64,000 nt of DNA from Calliopsis andreniformis (lineage: Eukaryota; Arthropoda; Insecta; Hymenoptera; Andrenidae). Within the stretch, counting starts at the first letter, position 1. Each line of letters opens with the position of its first letter. The notes under the pieces were generated by a model that made no database searches, was not told the DNA's origin, and worked only from the letters and a program-made list of their open reading frames with translations. Made by a program: the position numbers and the translations under genes. Below are positions 38,785 through 52,800 of this stretch, in pieces. The stretch covers positions 19,300,001 through 19,364,000 of the forward strand of contig NW_027480422.1 in assembly GCF_051401765.1 (NCBI RefSeq). The letters run 5' to 3'.

Positions 38785-40444
38785 GCATAAAACACAGTAT
38801 AAATACAACAGCTTTTCCATCGTATAAAACGAATAATTGCAACCAGTGTGAAAGTTATGGTCATTTCTACTTTCCGGGCAACCTAGGCTTCACTCTAGGG
38901 CGTTGCACCACCATATCGAATTGTTAGGTCCTACGAAGTCAACGCCAGAGGCATAAAATACAAAACAAATACAACAGTTTTTCCTTCGTATAAAACGAAT
39001 AATTGCAACCGGTGTGAAAGTTATGGCCAGTTCTACGTTCCGGGCAACCTAAGCTTCGCTCTAGGGCGTTGCTCCACCAGATCGAATAGTTAGGACCTTA
39101 GAAGTCAACGCCCTAAGCACAAAATACAATATAAATACAACAGCTTTTCCATCGTATAAAACGAATAATTCCAACCAGTGTGAAAGTTATGGTCATTTCT
39201 ACTTTCCGGGCAACCTAGGCTTCACTCTAGGGCGTTGCACCACCATATCGAATTGTTAGGTCCTAAGAAGTCAACGCCAGAGGCATAAAATACAAAACAA
39301 ATACAACAGTTTTTCCTTCGTATAAAACGAATAATTGCAACCGGTGTGAAAGTTATGGCCAGTTCTACGTTCCGGGCAACCTAAGCTTCGCTCTAGGGCG
39401 TTGCTCCACCAGATCGAATAGTTAGGACCTTAGAAGTCAACGCCCTAAGCACAAAATACAATATAAATACAACAGCTTTTCCATCGTATAAAACGAATAA
39501 TTCCAACCAGTGTGAAAGTTATGGTCATTTCTACTTTCCGGGCAACCTAGGCTTCACTCTAGGGCGTTGCACCACCATATCGAATTGTTAGGTCCTAAGA
39601 AGTCAACGCCAGAGGCATAAAATACAAAACAAATACAACAGTTTTTCCTTCGTATAAAACGAATAATTGCAACCGGTGTGAAAGTTATGGCCAGTTCTAC
39701 GTTCCGGGCAACCTAAGCTTCGCTCTAGGGCGTTGCTCCACCAGATCGAATAGTTAGGACCTTAGAAGTCAACGCCCTAAGCACAAAATACAATATAAAT
39801 ACAACAGCTTTTCCATCGTATAAAACGAATAATTCCAACCAGTGTGAAAGTTATGGTCATTTCTACTTTCCGGGCAACCTAGGCTTCACTCTAGGGCGTT
39901 GCACCACCATATCGAATTGTTAGGTCCTAAGAAGTCAACGCCAGAGGCATAAAATACAAAACAAATACAACAGTTTTTCCTTCGTATAAAACGAATAATT
40001 GCAACCGGTGTGAAAGTTATGGCCAGTTCTACGTTCCGGGCAACCTAAGCTTCGCTCTAGGGCGTTGCTCCACCAGATCGAATAGTTAGGACCTTAGAAG
40101 TCAACGCCCTAAGCACAAAATACAATATAAATACAACAGCTTTTCCATCGTATAAAACGAATAATTGCAACCAGTGTGAAAGTTATGGTCATTTCTACTT
40201 TCCGGGCAACCTAGGCTTCACTCTAGGGCGTTGCACCACCATATCGAATTGTTAGGTCCTAAGAAGTCAACGCCAGAGGCATAAAATACAAAACAAATAC
40301 AACAGTTTTTCCTTCGTATAAAACGAATAATTGCAACCGGTGTGAAAGTTATGGCCAGTTCTACGTTCCGGGCAACCTAAGCTTCGCTCTAGGGCGTTGC
40401 TCCACCAGATCGAATAGTTAGGACCTTAGAAGTCAACGCCCTAA
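38785..40444 (+). repeat. 332-bp dimer repeated five times in tandem
   Basis: Unit starts fall at 38785, 39117, 39449, 39781 and 40113, each 332 bp apart, and the next dimer-like start is at 40445. Each dimer has one monomer with ttctactttccggg and ccatatcgaattgttagg and one with ccagttctacg and caacctaagcttcgctc. The units at 39117 and 39449 look identical base for base; the first unit differs at tcctacgaag and acacagtata; the last has aattgcaacc where units 2-4 have aattccaacc. This is the shortest and freshest HOR in the window. Confidence 0.95.
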
Positions 40445-43215
40445 GCACAAAATACAATGAAAATGCGACAGTTTTTCCATCGTATAAGATGAATAATTGC
40501 AATCAGTGTGAAGGTAATGGTCATTTCTACGTTCCGGGTAACCTAGGCTCCGCCCTAGGGCGTTGCTCCACCAGATTGAATAGTTAGGGCCTAAGAAGTC
40601 AACGCCAGAAGCATAACATACAATATAAATACAACAGTTATTCCATCGTATAACAGGTATAATTGCATCCAGTGTGAAAGTAATGGCCATTTCTAGGTTC
40701 CGTGCAGCCTAGGCTTCACTCTAGGGCGTTGCTCCACCAGATCGAATAGTTAGGGCCTAAGAAGTCAACGCCAGAAGCATAAAAGACAATATAAATGCAA
40801 CAGCTTTTCCATCGTATAAAACGAATAATTGCAACCAGTGTGAAAGTTATGGTCATTTCTACTTTCCGGGCAACCTAGGCTTCACTCTAGGGCGTTGCAG
40901 CACCATATCGAATTGTTAGGTCCTAAGAAGTAAACGCCAGAGGCATAAAATACAAAACAAATACAACAGTTTTTCCTTCGTATAAAACGAATAATTGCAA
41001 CCGGTGTGAAAGTTATGGCCATTTCTACGATCCGGGCAACCTAAGCTTCGCTCTAGGGCATTGGTCCACCAGATCGGATAGTTAGGACCTTAGAAGTCAA
41101 CGCCCTAAGCACAAAATACAATGAAAATGCGACAGTTTTTCCATCGTATAAAATGAATAGTTGCAATCAGTGTGAAGGTAATGGTCATTTCTACGTTCCG
41201 GGCAACCTAGGCTCCGCCCTAGGGCATTGCTCCACCAGATCGAATAGTTAGGGCCTAAGAAGTCAACGCCAGAAGCATAAAACACAATATAAATACAACA
41301 GCTTTTCCATCGTATAAAACGAATAATTGCAACCAGTGTGAATGTTATGGTCAATTCTACTTTCCGGGCAACCTAGGCTTCACTCTAGGGCGTTGCACCA
41401 CCAGATCGAATAGTTAGGGCCTTAGAAGTCAACGCACGATGCATAATATACAATATAAATACAACTGCATTTCCATCGTATCAAACGAATAATTGCATAC
41501 AGTGTGAAAGTAATGGCCATTTCTAGGTTCCGGGCAACCTAGGCTTCACTCTAGGGCGTTGCTCCACCAGATCGAATAGTTAGGTCCATAGAGGTCAACG
41601 CCCGAAGCATAAAATACAATAAAGGTACAACAGTTTTTCCATCGTATATCACGAATAATTGCAACCAGTGTGAAGGTAATGGTCATTTCTACGTTCCGGG
41701 CAACCTAGGCTTCACTCTAGGGCGTTGCTCCACCAGATCGAATAGTTAGGGTCTAAGAAGTAAACGCCAGAAGCATAATACACAATATAAATACAACAGC
41801 TTTTCCATCGTATAAAACGAATAATCGCAACCGGTTGAAAGTTATGGTCATTTCTACGTTCCGGGCAACCTAGGCTTCACTGTAGGGCGATGCTCCACCA
41901 GATCGAATAGTTAGGGTCTTAGAGGACATCGCCCGAAGCATAAAATACAATAAAAATACAACTGTTTTTCCATCGTATAAAATAAATAATTGCAATCATT
42001 GTGAAGGTTATGGTCATTTCTACGTTCCGGCAACCTAGGATTCACTGTGGGGCGCTGCTACACCAGACCGAATAGTTAGGACCCAAGAAGTCAACGCCAG
42101 AAGCATAAAACACAATATAAATACAACAGCTTTTCCATCGTATAAAACGAATAATTGCAACCTGTGTGAAAGTTATGGTCATTTCTACATTCCGGGCAAC
42201 CTTGGCTTCACTCGAGGGCGTTGCACCACCATATCGAATTGTTAGGTCCTAAGAAGTCAACGCCAGAGGCATAAAATACAAAACAAATACAACAGTTTTT
42301 CCTTCGTATAAAACGAATAATTGCAACCGGTGTGAAAGTTATGGCCAGTTCTAGGTTCCGGGCAACCTAAGCTTCGCTCTAGGGCGTTGCTCCACCAGAT
42401 CGAATAGTTAGGACCTTAGAAGTCAACGCCCTAAGCACAAAATACAATGAAAATGCGACAGTTTTTCCACCGTATAAAATGAATAATTGCAATCAGTGTG
42501 AAGATAATGGTCATTTCTACGTACCGGGCAACCTAGGCTCCGCCCTAGGGCGTTGCTCCACCAGATCGAATAGTTAGGGCCTAAGAAGTCAACGCCAGAA
42601 GCATAACATACAATATAAATACAACAGTCTTTCCATCGTATAAAACGGATAATTCCAACCAGTCTGATAGTTATGGTCATTTCTACGTTCCGGGCATCCT
42701 AGGCTTCACTCTAGGGCGTTGCTCCACCAGATCGAATAGTTAGGGCCTAAGAAGTCAACGCCAGAAGCATAATACACAATATAAATACAACAGCTTTTCC
42801 ATCGTTTAAAACGAATGATTGCAACCAGTGTGAAAGTTATGGTCATTTCTACTTTCCGGGCAACCTAGGCTTCACTCTAGGGCGTTGCACCACCATATCG
42901 AATTGTTAGGTCCTAAGAAGTCAACGCCAGAGGCATAAAATACAAAACAAATACAACAGTTTTTCCTTCGTATAAAACGAATAATTGCAACCGGTGTGAA
43001 AGTTATGCCCATTTCTACGATCCGGGCAACCTAAGCTTCGCTCTAGGGCATTGCTCCACCAGATCGAATAGTTAGGACCTTAGAAGTCAACGCCCTAAGC
43101 ACAAAATACAATGAAAATGCGACAGTTTTTCCATCGTATAAAATGAATAGTTGCAATCAGTGTGAAGGTAATGGTCATTTCTACGTTCCGAGCAACCTAG
43201 GCTCCGCCCTAGGGC

Positions 43216-46200
43216 GTTGCTCCACCAGATCGAATAGTTAGGGCCTAAGAAGTCAACGCCAGAAGCATAACATACAATATAAATACAACAGTTATTCCAT
43301 CGTATAACAGGAATAATTGCATCCAGTGTGAAAGTAATGGCCATTTCTAGGTTCCGTGCAACCTAGGCTTCACTCTAGGGCGTTGCTCCACCAGATCGAA
43401 TAGTTAGGGCCTAAGAAGTCAACGCCAGAAGCATAAAACACAATATAAATACAACAGCTTTTCCATCGTATAAAACGAATAATCGCAACACGTTGAAAGT
43501 TATGGTCATTTCTACGTTCCGGGCAACCTAGGCTTCACTGTAGGGCGTTGCTCCACCAGATCGAATAGTTAGGGTCTTAGAGGTCATCGCCCGAAGCATA
43601 AAATACAATAAAAATACAACTGTTTTTCCATCGTATAAAATGAATAATTGCAATCAGTGTGAAGGTTATGGTCATTTCTACGTCCCGGCAACCTAGGATT
43701 CACTGTGGGGCGCTGCTACACCATATCGAATAGTTAGGACCCAAGACGTCAACGCCAGAAGCATAAAATACAATGAGAATGCAACAGTTTTTCCATCGTA
43801 TAACACGAATAACTGCAGCCAGTGTGAAAGTGATAGTCATTTCTACATTCCGGGCAACCTAGGCTTCACTCTAGCGCGTCGTCCCACCCAATCGAATTGT
43901 TAGGGCCTCAGAAGTCAACGCTAGAGACATAAAATACAAAACAAATACAACAGTTTTTCCATCGTATAAAACGGATAATTGCAATCGGTGTGAAAGTTAT
44001 GGCCATTTCTACGTTCCGGGCAACCTAGGCTTCACTCAAGGGCGTTGGTCCACCAGATCCAATAGCTATGGCCTAAGAAGTCAACGCCAGGAGCACCAAA
44101 TACAAAATAAATACAACAATTTTTCCATCGTATAAAACGAATAATTGCAACCAGTATGAAAGCTATGGTCATTTCTACGTTCCGGGCAACCTAGGCTTCA
44201 CTCTAGGGCGTTGCTCAACCATATCGAATAGCTACGGCCCTAGAAGACAACGCCATAACTATAAAATACAATGTAAATACAACAGCCTTTCCATCGTATA
44301 AAACGGATAATTGCAGCCAGTCTGATAGTTATGGTCATTTCTACGTTCCGGGCAAGCTAGGTTTCACCCTTGGGCGTTGATCCATCAGATCGAATAGCTA
44401 GCGACTTAGAAGTCAACGCCAGAAGCTTAAAATACAATAAAAATCCAACAGTTTTTCCATCGATTAACAGGCATAATTGCAACCAGTGCGAAGGTAATGG
44501 TCATTTCTACGTTCCGGGCAACCTAGGCTTCACTCTAGGGCGGCGGTCCACCAGATCGAATAGCTAGCGACATAGAAGTCAACGCCAGAAGCATAAAATA
44601 CAATAAAAATACAACAGTTTTTACAACGTATAACTGGAATAATTGCAACCAGTGTGAAAGTAATGGCCATTTCTACGTTCCGGGCAACCTAGGCTTCACT
44701 CTAGGGCGTTGGTCCACCAGATCGAATAGTTAGGGCCTATGAAGTCAACGCCAGAAACATAAAATACAAAATAAATTCAACAGTTTTTCCATCGTATAAA
44801 ACGAATAATTGCAACCAGTATGAAAGTAATGGTCTCTTCTACGTTCCGGGATACCTAGGCTCCACTCAAGGGCGTTGCTCCACCACATCTAATAGCTACG
44901 GCCTTCGAAGTCAACGCAAGAAGCATAAAATACAATACAAATACAAGGATTTCTCCATCGTATAAAATGAATAATTGCAAACAGTGAGAAAGGAAGGGTC
45001 ATTTCTACGTTCCGGGCAACCTATGCTTCGCTCTAGGGCGTTCCTCCACCAGATCGAATAGCTGGCGTCTTAGAAGTCAACTCCAGAAGCATAAAATACA
45101 ATAAAAATCCAACAGTTTTTGCATCGTATAACAGGAATAATTGCAACCAGTGTTAAGGTAATGGTCATTTCTACGTTCAGGGCTACCTAGGCTTCACTCT
45201 AGGGCTTTGGTCCACCATATCGAATTGCTAGCGACATAGAAGTCAACACCAGAAGCATAAAATACAATAAAAATACTACAGTTTTTCCATCGTATAAAAC
45301 GGATAATTGCAACCAGTCTGATAGTTATGGTCATTTCTACGTTCCGGGCATCCTAGGCTTCACTCTAGGGCGTTGCTCCACCAGATCGAATAGTTAGGGC
45401 CTAAGAAGTCAACGCCAGAAGCATAACATACAATATAAATACAACAGTTATTCCATCGTATAACAGGAATAATTGCATCCAGTGTGAAAGTAATGGCCAT
45501 TTCTAGGTTCCGTGCAACCTAGGCTTCACTCTAGGGCGTTGCTCCACCAGATCGAATAGTTAGGGCCTAAGAAGTCAACGCCAGAAGCATAAAACACAAT
45601 ATAAATACAACAGCTTTTCCATCGTATAAAACGAATAATCGCAACACGTTGAAAGTTATGGTCATTTCTACGTTCCGGGCAACCTAGGCTTCACTGTAGG
45701 GCGTTGCTCCACCAGATCGAATAGTTAGGGTCTTAGAGGTCATCGCCCGAAGCATAAAATACAATAAAAATACAACTGTTTTTCCATCGTATAAAATGAA
45801 TAATTGCAATCAGTGTGAAGGTTATGGTCATTTCTACGTTCCGGCAACCTAGGATTCACTGTGGGGCGCTGCTACACCAGATCGAATAGTTAGGACCCAA
45901 GACGTCAACGCCAGAAGCATAAAATACAATGAGAATGCAACAGTTTTTCCATCGTATAACACGAATAACTGCAACCAGTGTGAAAGTGATAGTCATTTCT
46001 ACATTCCGGGCAACCTAGGCTTCACTCTAGCGCGTCGTCCCACCCAATCGAATTGTTAGGGCCTCAGAAGTCAACGCCAGAGACATAAAATACAAAACAA
46101 ATACAACAGTTTTTCCATCGTATAAAACGGATAATTGCAATCGGTGTGAAAGTTATGGCCATTTCTACGTTCCGGGCAACCTAGGCTTCACTCTAGGGCG

Positions 46201-47440
46201 TTGGTCCACCAGATCCAATAGCTATGGCCTAAGAAGTCAACGCCAGGAGCACCAAATACAAAATAAATACAACAATTTTTCCATCGTATAAAACGAATAA
46301 TTGCAACCAGTATGAAAGCTATGGTCATTTCTACGTTCCGGGCAACCTAGGCTTCACTCTAGGGCGTTGCTCAACCATATCGAATAGCTACGGCCCTAGA
46401 AGACAACGCCATAACTATAAAATACAATGTAAATACAACAGCCTTTCCATCGTATAAAACGGATAATTGCAGCCAGTCTGATAGTTATGGTCATTTCTAC
46501 GTTCCGGGCAAGCTAGGTTTCACCCTTGGGCGTTGATCCATCAGATCGAATAGCTAGCGACTTAGAAGTCAACGCCAGAAGCTTAAAATACAATAAAAAT
46601 CCAACAGTTTTTCCATCGATTAACAGGCATAATTGCAATCAGTGTAATGGTAATGGTCATTTCTACGTTCCGGGCAACCTAGGCTTCACTCTAGGGCGTT
46701 CCTCCACCAGATCGAATAGCTGGCGACTTAGAAGTCAACGCCAGAAGCATAAAATACAATAAATATCCAACAGTTTTTGCATCGTATAACAGGAATAATT
46801 GCAACCAGTGTGAAGGTAATGGTCATTTGTACGTTCCGGGCAACCTATGCTTCACTCTAGGGCGTTGGTCCACCAGATCGAATAGTTAGGGCCTATGAAG
46901 TCAACGCCAGAAACATAAAATACAAAATAAATTCAACAGTTTTTCCATCGTATAAAACGAATAATTGCAACCAGTATGAAAGTAATGGTCTCTTCTACGT
47001 TCCGGGATACCTAGGATTCACTCAAGGGCGTTGCTCCACCACGTCTAATAGCTACGGCCTTCGAAGTCAACGCCAGAAGCATAAAATACAATACAAATAC
47101 AAGGGTTTCTCCATCGTATAAAATGAATAATTGCAAACAGTGAGAAAGGGAGGGTCATTTCTACGTTCCGGGCAACCTATGCTTCGCTCTAGGTCGTTCC
47201 TCCACCAGATCGAATAGCTGGCGACTTAGAAGTCAACTCCAGAAGCATAAAATACAATAAAAATCCATCAGTTTTTGCATCGTATAACAGGAATAATTGC
47301 AACCAGTGTTAAGGTAATGGTCATTTCGACGTTCCGGGCTACCTAGGCTTCACTCTAGGGCTTTGGTCCACCATATCGAATTGCTAGCGACATAGAAGTC
47401 AACACCAGAAGCACAAAATACAATAAAAATAGTACAGTTT
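43216..47440 (+). repeat. 13-monomer (2156-bp) HOR, about two copies
   Basis: Bases 43216-44480 match 45372-46636, and about 44700-45280 match 46856-47436, both at a shift of 2156 bp. Examples are gcataacata at 43265 and 45421, cgccataactata at 44251 and 46407, and cagtatgaaagtaatgg at 44816 and 46972. Between the two matching parts one to two monomers are unlike (44481-44700 against 46637-46856). The second copy breaks off at about 47440. Confidence 0.87.
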
Positions 47441-48521
47441 TTCCAACGTATAACTGGAATAATTGAAACCAGTGTGAAGCTAATGGCCATTTCTACGTTC
47501 CGGGCAACCTAGGCTTGACTCTAGGGCGTTGCTGCACCAGATCGAATAGTTAGGGCCTTAGAAGTCAACCGCCGAAGCATAAAAGACAGTTTAGATACAA
47601 CAGTTCTTCCATCCTATAACAGGAATAATTGCATCCAGTGTGATAGTAATGGCCATTTCTACATTGCGGGCAACCTAGCCTTCACTCTAGGCCGTTGCTC
47701 CACCAGATGGAATAGTTAGGGCCTTAGAAGTCAACGCCCGAAGCATAAAATACAATAAAGATACCACAGTTTTTCCATCGCGTAACAGGAGTAATTGCAA
47801 CCAGTGTGAAGGTAATGGTCATTTCTACGTTCTGGGCAACCTAGGCTTCACTCTAGGGCGTTGGTCCACCAGATCGAATAGTTAGGGCCTATGAAGTCAA
47901 CGCCAGAAACATAAAATACAAAATAAATTCAACAGTTTTTCCATCGTATAAAACGAATAATTGCAACCAGTATGAAAGTAATGGTCTCTTCTACGTGCCG
48001 GGATACCTAGGCTTCACTCAAGGGCGTTGCTCCACCACATCTAATAGCTACGGCCTTCGAAGTCAACGCCAGAAGCATAAAATACAATACAAATACAAGG
48101 GTTTCTCCATCGTATAAAATGAATAATTGCAAACAGTGAGAAAGGGAGGGTCATTTCTACGTTCCGCGCAACCTATGCCTCGCTCTAGGGCTTTCCTCCA
48201 CCAGATCGAATAGCTGGCGACTTAGAAGTCAACTCCAGAAGCATAAAATACAATAAAAATCCAACAGTTTTTGCATCGTATAACAGGAATAATTGCAACC
48301 AGTGTTAAGGTAATAGTCATTTCTACGTTCCGGGCTACCTAGGCTTCACTCTAGGGATTTGGTCCACCATATCGAATTGCTAACGACATAGAAGTCAACG
48401 CCAGAAGCATAAAATACAATAAAAATACTACAGTTTTTCCAACGTATAACTGGAATAATTGAAACCAGTGTGAAGCTAATGGCCATTTCTACGTTCCGGG
48501 CAACCTAGGCTTCACTCTAGG
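46861..48521 (+). repeat. 6-monomer (996-bp) duplication
   Basis: The stretch starting ggcgttggtccaccagatcg at 46861 recurs at 47857, and cagtatgaaagtaatgg at 46972 recurs at 47968, a shift of 996 bp. The two copies diverge after about 47525/48521 (aggcttgactc with gttgctgcacc, against aggcttcactc with gttggtccacc). Between them lies the cattgcgggcaacctagc monomer at about 47662, which is also found at 52971 and 56124. Confidence 0.78.
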
Positions 48522-49862
48522 GCGTTGGTCCACCAGATCGAATAGTTAGGGCTTATGAAGTCAACGCCAGAAGCATAAAATACAAAATAAATTCAACAGT
48601 TTTTACATCGTATAAAACGAATAATTGCAACCAGTATGAAAGCTATGGTCATTTCTACGTTCCGGGCAACCTAGGCTTCACTCTAGGGCGTTGCTCCACC
48701 AGATCGGATAGATAGGGCCTAAGAAGTCAACGCCAGAAGCAGAAAATACAATAAAAATACAACAGTTTTTCCATAGTATAAAATGAATAATTGTAATTTG
48801 TGTGAAGGTAATGGTCATATCTACGTTCCCGGCAACCTAGGCTTCACCTTAGGGCGTTGCTCCACCAGATCGAATAGTTAGGTCCTAAGAAGTCAACGCC
48901 AGAAGCATAAAGCACAATATAAATACAACAGCTGTTCCATCGTATAAAACGAATAATTGCAACCAGTGTGAAAGTGACGGCCATTTCTTCGTTCGGGCAT
49001 CCTAGATATAACTCTGAGGCGTTGCTCCTCCAGATCGAATAGTTAGGGCCTCAGAAGTCAACGCCAGAAACATAAAACACAATAAAAATACTACAGTTTT
49101 TCCAACGTATAACTGGAATAATTGAAACCAGTGTGAAGCTAATGGCCACTTCTACGTTCCGGGCAACCTAGGCTTGACTCTAGGGCGTTGGTCCACCAGA
49201 TCGAATAGTTAGGGCCTATGAAGTCAACGCCAGAAGCATAAAATACAAAATAAATTCAACAGTTTTTCCATCGTATAAATCGAATAATTGCAACCCGTGT
49301 GAAAGTTATGGACATTTCTACGTTCCGGGCAACCTAGGCTGGACTCTGGGGCGTTGCTCCACCAGATCGAATAGTTAGGCCCTTAGAAGTCAACGCCGGA
49401 AGCATAAAATACAATAAAAATACAACAGTTTTTCCATCGTATAAAATGAATAATTGCAATCATTGTAAAGGTAATGGCCATTTCTACGTTCCGGGCAACC
49501 TAGGCTTCACTCTAGGGCGTTGCTCCACGAGATCGGATAGATAGGGCCTAAGAAGTCAACGCCAGAAGCAGAAAATACAATAAAAGTGCAACCGTTTTAC
49601 CATCCTACAAAATGAATAATTGTAATTTGTGTGAAGGTAATGGTCATTTCTACGTACCGGGCAACCTAGGCTTCACTCTAGGGCGTTGCTCCACCAGATC
49701 GAATAGTTAGGTCCTAAGAAGTCAACGCCAGAAGCATAAAACACAATATAAATACAACAGCTGTTCCATCGTATAAAACGAATAATTGCAACCAGTGTGA
49801 AAGTGACGGCCATTTCTTCGTTCAGGCATCCTAGATATAACTCTGAGTCGTTGCTCCTCCTA
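48522..49862 (+). repeat. Monomers with 5-mer spacing and aatttgtgtgaagg type
   Basis: The gatcggatagatagg monomer occurs at 48702 and 49531 (829 bp, 5 monomers) and again at 53845 (4314 bp on, 26 monomers). The neighbouring aattgtaatttgtgtgaagg monomer follows at about 48790, 49617 and 53935. The cctagatataactctgag monomer follows in each case. The region holds only satellite. Confidence 0.75.
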
Positions 49863-52800
49863 ATCGAATAGTTAGGGCCTCAGAAGTCAACGCCAGAAGC
49901 ATAAAACACAATATAAATACAACAGCTGCTCCATCGTATAAAACGAATAATTGCAATCAGTGTGAAAGTAATGGTCATTTCTACGTTCCGGGATACCTGG
50001 GCTTCACTCAAGGGCGTTGCTCCACCACATCTAACCTCTACGGCCTTAGAAGTCAACGCCAGAAGCATAAAATACAATACAAATACAAGGGTTTCTCCAT
50101 CGTATAAAATGAATTGTTGCAAACAGTGTGAAAAGAATGGTCATTTCTACGTTCAGGGCAACCTAGGCTTCACTCTAGGGCGTTGCTCCACCAGATCGAA
50201 TAGTTAGGGGCTTAGAAGTCAAAGCCCGAAGCATAAAATTCAATAAAGATACAACAGCTTTTCCATCATATAACAGTAGTAATCGCAACCAGTGTGGAAG
50301 TGATGGTCATTTCTACGTTCCCGGCAACCTAGGCTTCACACTAGGGCGTTGCTCCACCAGATCGAATAGCTAGCGACTTAGAAATCAACGCCAGAAACTT
50401 AAAATACAATAAAAATCCAACAGTTTTTCCATCGTATAACAGGAATAATTGCAACCAGTGCGAAGGTAATGGTCATTTCTACGTTCCCGGCAACCTAGGC
50501 TTCACTCTAGGGCTTTGGTCCACCATATCGAATTGCTAGCGACATAGAGGTCAACACCAGAAGCATAAAATACAATAAAAATACAACAGTTTTTCCAACG
50601 TATAACTGGAATAATTGCAACCAGTGTGAAGGTAATGGTCATTTCTACGTTCCGGGCAACCTAGGCTTGACTCTAGGGCGTTGCAGCACCAGATCGAATA
50701 GTTAGGGCCTTAGACGTCAACGCCCGAAGCACAAAATACAATAAAGACACAACAGTTTTTCCATCGCGTAACAGGAGTAATCGCAACCAGTGTGAAAGTG
50801 ATGGTCATTTCTACGTTCCGGGCAACCTAGGCTTCACTCTAGGGTGTTGTTCCTCCAGATCGAATTGTTAGGGCCTAAGAAGTCTACGCCAGAGTCATAA
50901 AATACAAAACAAATACATAAGTTTTTCCATCGTATAAAACGAATAATTGCAACCGGTGTGAAAGTTATGGGTATTTCTATGTTCCGGGCAACCCAGGCTC
51001 CACTCTAGGGCGTTGCTCCACCAGATCGAATAGTTAGGGCCTCAGAAGTCAACGCCAGAAGCATAAAACACAATATAAATACAACAGCTGCTCCATCGTA
51101 TAAAACGAATAATTGCAACCAGTGTGAAAGTAATGGTCATTTCTACGTTCCGGGATACCTAGGCTTCACTCAAGGGCGTTGCTCCACCACATCTAACAGC
51201 TACGGCCTTAGAAGTCAACGCCAGAAGCATAAAATACAATACAAATACAAGGGTTTCTCCATCGTATAAAATGAATTGTTGCAAACAGTGTGAAAGGAAT
51301 GGTCATTTCTACGTTAAGGCAACCTAGGCTTCACTCTAGGGCGTTGCTCCACCAGATCGAATAGTTAGGCCCTTAGAAGTCAAAGCCCGAAGCATAAAAT
51401 TCAATAAAGATACAACAGCTTTTCCATCGTATAACAGTGGTAATCGCAACCAGTGTGGAAGTGATGGTCATTTCTACGTTCCCGGCAACCTAGGCTTCAC
51501 ACTAAGGCGTTGCTCCACCAGATCGAATAGCTAGCGACTTAGAAGTCAACGCCAGAAGCTTAAAATACAATAAAAATCCAACAGTTTTTCCATCGTATAA
51601 CAGGAATAATTGCAACCAGTGCGAAGGTAATGGTCATTTCTACGTTCCCGGCAACCTAGGCTTCACTCTAGGGCTTTGGTCCACCATATCGAATTGCTAG
51701 CGACATAGAGGTCAACACCAGAAGCATAAAATACAATAAAAATACAACAGTTTTTCCAACGTATAACTGGAATAATTGCAACCAGTGTGAAGGTAATGGT
51801 CATTTCTACGTTCCGGGCAACCTAGGCTTGACTCTAGGGCGTTGCAGCACCAGATCGAATAGTTAGGGCCTTAGAAGTCAACGCCCGAAGCATAAAATAC
51901 AATAAAGACACAACAGTTTTTCCATCGCGTAACAGGAGTAATCGCAACCAGTGTGAAGGTGATGGTCATTTCTACGTTCCGGGCAACCTAGGCTTCACTC
52001 TAGGGCGTTGTTCCTCCAGATCGAATTGTTAGGGCCTAAGAAGTCTACGCTAGAGTCATAAAATACAAAACAAATACATAAGTTTTTCCATCGTATAAAA
52101 CGAATAATTGCAACCGGTGTGAAAGTTATGGGTATTTCTATGTTCCGGGCAACCCAGGCTCCACTCTAGGGCGTTGCTCCACCAGATCGAATAGTTAGGG
52201 CCTCAGAAGTCAACGCCAGAAGCATAAAACACAATATAAATACAACAGTTTTTCCATCGTATAAAACGAATAATTGCAACCAGTATGAAAGTAATGGTCT
52301 CTTCTACGTTCCGGGATACCTAGGATTCACTCAAGGGCGTTGCTCCACCACATCTAATAGCTACGGCCTTCGAAGTCAACGCCAGAAGCATAAAATACAA
52401 TACAAATACAAGGGTTTCTCCATCGTATAAAATGAATAATTGCAAACAGTGAGAAAGGGAGGGTCATTTCTACGTTCCGGGCAACCTATGCTTCGCTCTA
52501 GGTCGTTCCTCCACCAGATCGAATAGCTGGCGACTTAGAAGTCAACTCTAGAAGCATAAAATACAATAAAAATCCAACAGTTTTTGCATCGTATAACAGG
52601 AATAATTGCAACCAGTGTTAAGGTAATGGTCATTTCTACGTTCCGGGCTACCTAGACTTCACTCTAGGGCTTTGGTCCACCATATCGAATTGCTAGCGAC
52701 ATAGAAGTCAACACCAGAAGCATAAAATACAATAAAAATAGTACAGTTTTTCCAACGTATAACTGGAATAATTGAAACCAGTGTGAAGCTAATGGCCATT

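Larger units (their letters stand above)
34901..43215 (+). repeat. Third subfamily region (~50 monomers)
   Basis: Monomers here are marked by aagcacaaaatacaatg, gaaaatgcgacag, caacctaagcttcgctc, ttctactttccggg and ccatatcgaattgttagg. Recurring spacings are 830, 1992, 2490, 2988 and 3154 bp, all multiples of about 166. The tgcataatata monomer at 36461, 38453 and 41441 gives 12- and 18-monomer distances. Copies are highly alike. The region contains the 332-bp dimer array listed separately and no gene. Confidence 0.88.
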
